DNA of 64,000 nucleotides from Perognathus longimembris pacificus (Eukaryota > Chordata > Mammalia > Rodentia > Heteromyidae), in assembly GCF_023159225.1 (NCBI RefSeq), contig NC_063162.1:101200094-101264093 (forward strand). Direction: 5' to 3'. The notes below the pieces were generated by a model. That model saw nothing but the letters and a program-made list of their open reading frames with translations, was not told the origin of the DNA and ran no database searches. The position numbers and the translations under genes are program-made. Shown here piece by piece: positions 58,306 through 64,000 of this stretch. The first letter of the stretch is position 1, and each line of letters starts with the position of its first letter.

Positions 58306-59029
58306 CCATGTTCATAGGGTTCTATCTTCCTCCAAATACCCCACTTCCTAATAGTAATCATTCTGGACTTTAGGATTTCTACTTGTGAGTTTGGAGAGCA
58401 ACACCAGCGTTCAGGCCAAACCAGCTTGCTAGATCATTTTCCTAACAGGAGAAAATGTACTAAGGTACTAACATTCAGGTTTAATTCACACAATTTGCTG
58501 TGCTTCTTATCTGTAAATTGATGCTTGCATATGTAAAATCATTTATTTCTGAATTTAATTATGTGCAATCTGTCTTCTTCAGATCTTTTTTTCTGAATTA
58601 TTTTCATAAAGTCTGGTTTTTGGATTTGTAGACCTAAAAGTATGAAACCCCTAATCTGTAATGTCAATGGGATAATTCTTGGGAAGCAAGTATCAGAAAA
58701 AGAATTGATATTTGGAGGCTAGTTCTTTTTCTTGGAGAGCAGCAAGACAGATGTCATCAGCTGTGAGAACATACAGTGTAGGAATTAGGATTGAAGCATC
58801 TTTTATTGGATGCCTGGTCTTCCCTAGGCTTTATGTTGCTTTATGTTTGTTATCTCAATTACAGTATCACATAATTGTCCACATTCTATATAGTTAAACA
58901 AGCTAAGACATGGGAAAGTTAGGAAAGTAGCTAAAGATTCTAGTGCTGGCTTGTGGTGGAATCATCTGGTTTATTCTGATCATTGTGAAATTATTCCACA
59001 GTTTGTGCAGCAGTTTATATTGAAAGGGA
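58306..59029. other. Intronic stretch, nothing recognised
   Basis: No repeat or exon identified. Confidence 0.35.
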
Positions 59030-59240
59030 ATTTTTAAAATATAATTTTATTGTTATCATTAAGGTGTTGTACAAAGGGCATCACAATTTAGATTATGCAT
59101 ACATTTCTCCTTTGAATAATGTTGCCCCTTTCTTCACTTTTCCCCAGTTCCCCACTCCAGGTTTTGCCCACTAGTTGCAGAGTTCATTTTCCATAATGTG
59201 TATACTGAATATGGGAAACAAAAAAAACAAAACGACAACT
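59030..59240 (-). repeat. Old L1 3' UTR remnant
   Basis: Antisense pattern attgttatcattaaggtgttgtacaaagggcatcacaattt...cccagttccccactcc, a diverged relative of the L1 3' UTRs elsewhere in the window. Confidence 0.6.
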
Positions 59241-59352
59241 TTTTGTTTTCTATGGGCTTTCTCTTCTTCCCAATCTCCATGTTGCTCTAGCATGTTCCCT
59301 TAATTTCTGTTTCACAGAGAGGCTTTTCCCACCACTTGCTCAGCATGTTATC

Positions 59353-59559
59353 ATTATTTTTTTTTTTTGGCCAGTCCTGGGCCTTGGACTCAGGGCCTGA
59401 GCACTGTCCCTGGCTTCTTCCCACTCAAGGCTAGCACTCTGCCACCTGAGCCACAGCGCCCCTTCTGGCGGTTTTCCATATATGTGGTGCTGGGGAATCG
59501 AACCGAGAGTTTCATGTGTTGGAGGCAAGCACTCTTGCCACTAGGCCATATTCCCAGCC
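59353..59559 (-). mobile_element. Dimeric ID-type SINE, third subfamily
   Basis: CAGCATGTTAT flanks both sides. Shares GCCACCTGAGCC, TTTTCCATATATG and GGAGGCAAGC variants with the 39.29 kb copy. Confidence 0.94.
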
Positions 59560-59689
59560 CAGCATGTTATTTTTTGTTTATTTTGTAATACCTTATCTTG
59601 TTGGTTTTTCCATTTTAATATCATCATTGTGTCCCTTTAACTAGTCCGTTGCTGTGGGCATTTCAAGATTGACTTTATTTTCTATTTTT

Positions 59690-59916
59690 TTGGTCAGTTA
59701 TGGTGTTTGAACTCTAGGCCTGGGCCCTGTCCCTGAGCCCTCAGCTCAAGGCTAGTACTCTACCACTTGAGCCACAGAGCCACTTCCAGTTTTCTGGTGG
59801 TTAATTGGAGATAAGAGTCTCAGGGCCTTTCCTTCCCGGGGTGGCTTTGAACCCAAATCCTCAGACCTCAGCCTCCTGAATAGCTAAGATTACAGGCTTG
59901 AGCCACTGGGACCAAG
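59690..59916 (-). repeat. Dimeric B1-like/right-monomer SINE
   Basis: tggtgtttgaactctaggcctgggccctgtccctgagc, cttgagccacagagccacttcc, linker tctggtggttaattggagataagagtc, and left end gattacaggcttgagccactggg: a well-preserved copy. Confidence 0.88.
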
Positions 59917-60000
59917 CAAGGATTGACTTTTATGCTGCTGATCCTATGATCTTTCTCCAAGTTTTTCACATCTTCTTTTTTAAATATTTTCTCCATTTCT

Positions 60001-60117
60001 TTCCTTCTTTCCTTCCTTCTTTCCTTCCTTCCTTCCTTCCTTCCTTCCTTCCTTCCTTCCTTCCTTCCTTCCTTCCTTCCTTCCTTCCTTCCTTCCTTCC
60101 TTCCTTCCTTCCTCTTT
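60001..60117. repeat. (TTCC)n microsatellite
   Basis: About 27 near-perfect TTCC units. Next to a SINE (60165-60376) in the position of its tail. Produces long low-complexity open frames that are not genes. Confidence 0.97.
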
Positions 60118-60164
60118 CCTCTCTCCTTCCTTCTCTCTCCCCCTCTCTCCCTCTCTCCTTCCTT

Positions 60165-60376
60165 CCATTTTGTATTGAAGCTGGAACACAGGCCATGGTG
60201 CTCTCTTTTGCTCAAGACTAGGGCTCTTAGAACTTGAGTTGTTTTTTCTGGTTAATTGGAGCCTCATGGACTCTTCAGCTTATATTGGCATCAAGCTATG
60301 ATCAACTTCAATCCTCAGATCTCAGCCTCCCGAGTTACTACCTAGAATTATAGGCATTAGCCTCTGGTACCTAGCT
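60165..60376 (-). repeat. Dimeric B1-like/right-monomer SINE, diverged
   Basis: gaagctggaacacaggccatgg...tttgctcaagactagggctc, linker tctggttaattggagcctcatgg, end aattataggcattagcctctggtacctagctc. Confidence 0.75.
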
Positions 60377-60489
60377 CCAGTTCTTATTAAAATATATACT
60401 TCAGCCTTTATCTATTTCATTCTCAAGTTGTAGATTTCAATCAATCAGGTATTATAGCTATGTAATTAGTATTATAAATGAAAACTAAA

Positions 60490-60702
60490 GGGGCTGGGGA
60501 TATAGCCTAGTGGCAAGAGAGCCTGCCTCGGATACAGGAGGCCCTAGGTTCGATTCCCCAGCACCACATATACAGAAAACGGCCAGAAGCGGCGCTGTGG
60601 CTCAAGTGGCAGAGGGCTAGCCTTGAGCGGGAAGAAGCCAGGGACAGTGCTCAGGCCCTGAGTCCAAGGCCCAGGACTGGCCAAAAAAAAAAAAAAAAAA
60701 AA
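60490..60702 (+). mobile_element. Young dimeric ID-type SINE, sense
   Basis: Target-site duplication GAAAACTAAA on both sides. Intact box A and box B. A tail of about 22. Nearly identical to the 32.3 kb copy. Confidence 0.97.
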
Positions 60703-60724
60703 AGAAAACTAAAAATAGAATTAA

Positions 60725-60726
<2 letters not shown>

Positions 60727-60774
<48 letters not shown>

Positions 60775-61008
60775 GTGCTGGTCTTGGGGCTTAAACTTAG
60801 GACCTGGGTGCCTCCCTTCAGGTTTTTTTGTTTTCTTTATTTTTTGTAAATCCAAGTTAGTGCTCTACTACTTGAGTACAGCTCTACTTAGTGCTTTTTG
60901 TTTTTGGTGGCTAATTGGAGATAAGAGTTTCATGGACTTTACTGCTTGAGCTGGCTGCCTTTGAATCTTGACCTCAGAGCTTACCCTGTGAGCCACCAAC
61001 CTCTGGCT
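60727..61008 (-). repeat. (GT)23 microsatellite abutting a dimeric B1-like SINE
   Basis: (GT)n at 60727-60772, then tgctggtcttggggcttaaacttagg, linker ggtggctaattggagataagag, left end ctgtgagccaccaacctctggct. Confidence 0.88.
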
Positions 61009-61240
61009 ATAGTTATGTAATTTTGAAGTACTTATTATGTTCATTAATATACTCTTAAGTGGTTTACAAGCTCATATCCTAAACAATGAGGAAGTTTTTT
61101 TTTAAGTTATGTTATCACTTTTGTTCAATAATCAGTTTCTGGCATTCATTTGATATCCCAATGTTGATGTCTCTCCTGTGTTGAGTGTGTAGTTGGTGAC
61201 CATCATTTTCAATATTAGATAATTTTAAAAGTTAACTAGG

Positions 61241-61475
61241 TGGCTGGGAATGTGGCTTAGTGGAAGAGTGCTTGCTTCGCATATATGAAGCCCTGGGTTC
61301 GATTCCTTAGCACCTCATATATAGCAAAAGCCAGAAGTGGTGCTGTGGCAAAAGTGGTAGAATGCCTTGAGCAAAAAGAAGCCAAGAACATGCTCAGGTC
61401 CTAGAGTTCAAGCCCCAGGACTGGCAAAAAAAAAAGAAAAAAAAGAAAGAAAGGAAAAGGAAAAAAAACCCTTAA
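61241..61475 (+). mobile_element. Dimeric ID-type SINE, sense, with impure A-rich tail
   Basis: tggctgggaatgtggcttagtgg...gccctgggttcgattccttagc, right monomer ending gagttcaagccccaggactggc, tail A/G-rich (aaaagaaaaaaaagaaag). Confidence 0.9.
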
Positions 61476-61725
61476 ATAGTAGTCTTTAATATTGTCTTTA
61501 TCAATTGTAAAATCTTTCGTAGTTAAAACATTAGAAATTCTCCATTTTGTTATATCTTTAATGACTTTAGATGCTTTGACTGAATGCTATTAATTCAATG
61601 AGATCTTTTCAAATAAAAGCAAATTGTTAATGCATAATTAAATTATTTTAAAGAAAGAACCATGCAATTTCTGTCACTTGACTATATTATGCTTTGACTA
61701 TACCTTGGTGATATGTTGTCAATTT

Positions 61726-61810
<85 letters not shown>
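61726..61810. repeat. Compound (GT)n(GA)n(CA)n microsatellite
   Basis: About 8 GT units, 7-8 GA units, then about 26 CA units. GT and CA arms are mutually complementary around a GA loop. Confidence 0.97.
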
Positions 61811-61812
<2 letters not shown>

Positions 61813-61814
61813 GG

Positions 61815-62110
61815 GGTTTAACCTTCGAGCCTCATACTTTGTGGGCAAGTGTTCTCACTTAAGCCATACCCCAGACCTTTTTGGCTTAGTTATTTTTGGA
61901 ATAGAGTCTTAAAGTTTTGCCTGGACAAGCCTAGACCTGTATTCTATTTATGGATTCTGAGTATTTGGATGACCAGTGTGCCAGCATGTCCATCTATTGG
62001 TTTAGATGAGGTCTCACAGATTTTTTCGCTCAAACAGGACTTGAACTACAATCCTCCAGATCTCCATTTCCCAAGGAAATGGGTTTACAAATGTGAGCTA
62101 CCATATCTCA
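61815..62110 (-). repeat. Old ID-like and B1-like SINE fragments
   Basis: ID-like: ggggtttaaccttcgagcctcatac...cacttaagccataccccagacc. Two B1-like ends follow (agtatttggatgaccagtgtgcc and tttacaaatgtgagctaccatatc). Confidence 0.5.
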
Positions 62111-62124
62111 TGATATGTTGTCGT

Positions 62125-62165
62125 TTCTGTTCTATTCTGTTCTGTTCTGTTCTGTTCTGTTCTGT
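62125..62165. repeat. (TTCTG)n pentanucleotide repeat
   Basis: About eight TTCTG units with one ATTCT-type interruption. Confidence 0.95.
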
Positions 62166-62227
62166 CATTGCCACTATGCTGTGAGTATTTGCCTTTCCCC
62201 AATTATATGTAGATATTACTTGTTGAT

Positions 62228-62545
62228 GTTAGGAAGTGGACCTTTGAGAAGTAGTTAGGTCATGAGGAGGAGCACTTATGAATAGGATTATTTCTCTTGT
62301 AAAAAACTTTCTCCATGTTTCCCCAACCTTTCTCTGTCATTGTGTTCCTCATTTTACTGAGCATAGATTACATGAGAACGATATCCTTGTACAAATCAGA
62401 AAATGTGCTTCACCAGATACTCCATCTGTTAGGACCATAGTTTGAACTTCCCAGCTTCCAGAACTATAGAAATTAAGTTTCTTTTGTTGATAAGTCACCT
62501 AGTTTATGATGTATAGTTTTAGCAATTGAAATAGTATAAAACAAT
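62228..62545 (+). mobile_element. Old MaLR-like LTR fragment
   Basis: tggacctttgagaagtagttaggtcatgaggaggagcac, ttatgaataggatta, cccagcttccagaactatagaaattaagtttcttttgttgataagtcacc. A well-known ancient LTR pattern, related to the 45.5 kb fragment. Confidence 0.55.
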
Positions 62546-63881
62546 AACCATTCCTCATTATCAAAAACAACTGTTTAATAAAAATTTAGTGCAGTTTTTT
62601 TAGCATCCCTTTCAAACCAAACTTGTTTTAGTAAGTGTAGATAACCTGTTTGAACATTAGACTGTTTTCCTAATTCATTGCATAAGTGTGCTGTATTCAT
62701 TTATAGGTTTTAAATAGCTTTGTAGCTTTGCAAAATCCCTACTACAGTATTACAGAATTTCTATTTTCGAAGACATGAGTTAAATGAATGCTTAGATACA
62801 GAGGAACTTTCTTCCTTCCTACATAAAAATATAAGCAATAAGTTATTTCTGTATGGAAAAGCCTTATAATGAAGCTTTATTGTTTATATAGGGAAAAAAG
62901 ATCACTGTAGACATCCTTGTCGTTTTATAAGATTTTGGGAACACTGATGATTTGGAGCCCATCTTGTAGGGAAGCATAATATATCACAGTATTAAAAAAA
63001 AAATAACCAAAAAGATTGTATAATCAATCCTTGTGACAGCATGGGTCAGTTTATGCCAGCCACCTACGAAATTATCCTGACTCCTGTCTCTATTTTTTTT
63101 TTCCTTTTTGCTGACCCTCAGAATCTTTTGTTGACATTATGAAGAGAGAGATGGAAACAAGACAGACAGGAAGGCAGAGAAAGAGAGAGAGAGAAGAGAT
63201 AAGAGAAAGAAAATACAGAGACAGAGAGGAACAGAAACAAAAAGAATACCATATGACCTTTTCTTTCCTTTTTTTCTTTCTGGATTGCAACAGATTCCAT
63301 TACTTCAAGCTTTAACTAGCTTTCAAAAATAGGTGATAGAGATTTTGATCTGGATGAGTTCCTGCATCACCATAGATACCAGGCCCCCACAGTGAATTTA
63401 TGACATTTTAATTAGTAAGATGGCTTTAACTTGTGAATTACAAGATTTCCCAGTAAATAAGTGCAGAATTCTGTAGAGATTTTTGTTGGATGAAGAAGAC
63501 ATACTTGATCATGTTTAGAGGTCATCAGGAAAGAGGGTCTCTGTTCAGCTCTTTCAGAGATTAGTACCTATCTGTAATCTCTTCTGTGCTAACTCTTACT
63601 AATGATATTAAACATCCAAGAACTTGTCTTTTCCCTAACACAGAAACTTCTCTAGATTAGCCCTAGGTTTTGGTGATAATCAGGTATCAGCCAAATATAC
63701 CATGAAAACATTTTTGAGAATGCTTCTTTAAAATAACTAGGTAAAATTGAAATTGAACAGATAAATGTTCAACTGATAATAGTAACATACTATAGCTAGC
63801 ATATAGTATTTTTTTAACATCTGTGATTGAAAATTCTGAATTTGTGTTAAATATGACCTATAAAAGTTAAACTCCTTTTCT
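62546..63881. other. Intronic stretch with a purine-rich tract
   Basis: No repeat or exon recognised apart from a GA-rich segment (63140-63245: gacagacaggaaggcagagaaag type). Confidence 0.4.
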
Positions 63882-64000
63882 TGTAGGTGGTGGGGCTTCA
63901 ACTCACAGCCTAGGTGATGTCCCTGAGCCTTTTCACTCAAAGCTAGTGCTTTACCACATTAAGCCATGGCACCACTTCTGGTTTTCTGGTGGTTAATTAG
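63882..64000 (-). repeat. Dimeric B1-like/right-monomer SINE, cut by the window end
   Basis: gtaggtggtggggcttcaactcac...ttaagccatggcaccacttctgg and the linker start tctggtggttaatta. The left half lies beyond the window. Confidence 0.85.

Noticed and set aside
59868..60267. Open frames of 76-115 codons on both strands
   Set aside because: They are translations of the (TTCC)n microsatellite (Ser-Phe-Leu-Pro or Lys-Glu-Gly-Arg repeats) and not genes.

Overview
This window is nuclear DNA from a mammal, most likely a rodent. It is AT-rich, almost entirely intronic and full of mammalian retroelements. It carries one intact intronless coding sequence for the orphan receptor GPR22 on the minus strand. 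It also carries one spliced coding exon of COG5 (Golgi tethering complex subunit 5) on the plus strand. In known mammals GPR22 lies antisense inside an intron of COG5, and the window reproduces that arrangement. The dominant SINE is dimeric: an ID/tRNA-like left half joined to a distinctive right half. From memory this matches the IDL-Geo family described from geomyoid rodents (kangaroo rats, pocket mice, pocket gophers). That lineage call is an inference.

Layout. 1-11,551: COG5 intron with scattered old SINEs, one short L1 3' end (2843-3577) and a SINE cluster at 7.9-9.7 kb. 11,552-17,100: the GPR22 transcription unit on the minus strand. Its coding exon is at 13160-11829. Two short upstream exons and a TATA-type promoter near 17.09 kb are predicted here from splice signals. 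About 11 kb around GPR22 (9.73-20.69 kb) contains no SINE or L1 that I can recognise. 20.7-26 kb: SINE clusters, an unrecognised stretch and an L1 3' end. 25.95-34.2 kb: two long decayed L1 copies, both minus strand, with many SINEs inserted, several with clear target-site duplications. 34-51 kb: SINEs, MaLR-like LTRs, a probable solitary LTR near 41 kb, older L1 and several (GT)n tracts. 51,107-51,237: the COG5 exon. 51.2-64 kb: the next COG5 intron, with a SINE-in-SINE insertion, a recent L1 3' end, and microsatellites attached to SINE tails.

How the genes relate. COG5 is a housekeeping Golgi gene and its intron hosts GPR22 on the opposite strand. The two share territory but have no shared pathway that I can infer from sequence. 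Repeats are biased to the minus strand, antisense to COG5. One exception is a sense L1 3' end with an AATAAA signal about 375 bp upstream of the COG5 exon.

I found no prokaryote-type system, CRISPR array or evident new gene family. The best leads are: (1) a predicted in-frame upstream ATG that would lengthen GPR22 by 31 residues, preceded by a short upstream ORF overlapping it as ATGA; (2) the repeat-free block around GPR22; (3) a right SINE monomer shared by two SINE families that itself looks tRNA-like; and (4) the seeding of most microsatellites here by SINE tails.
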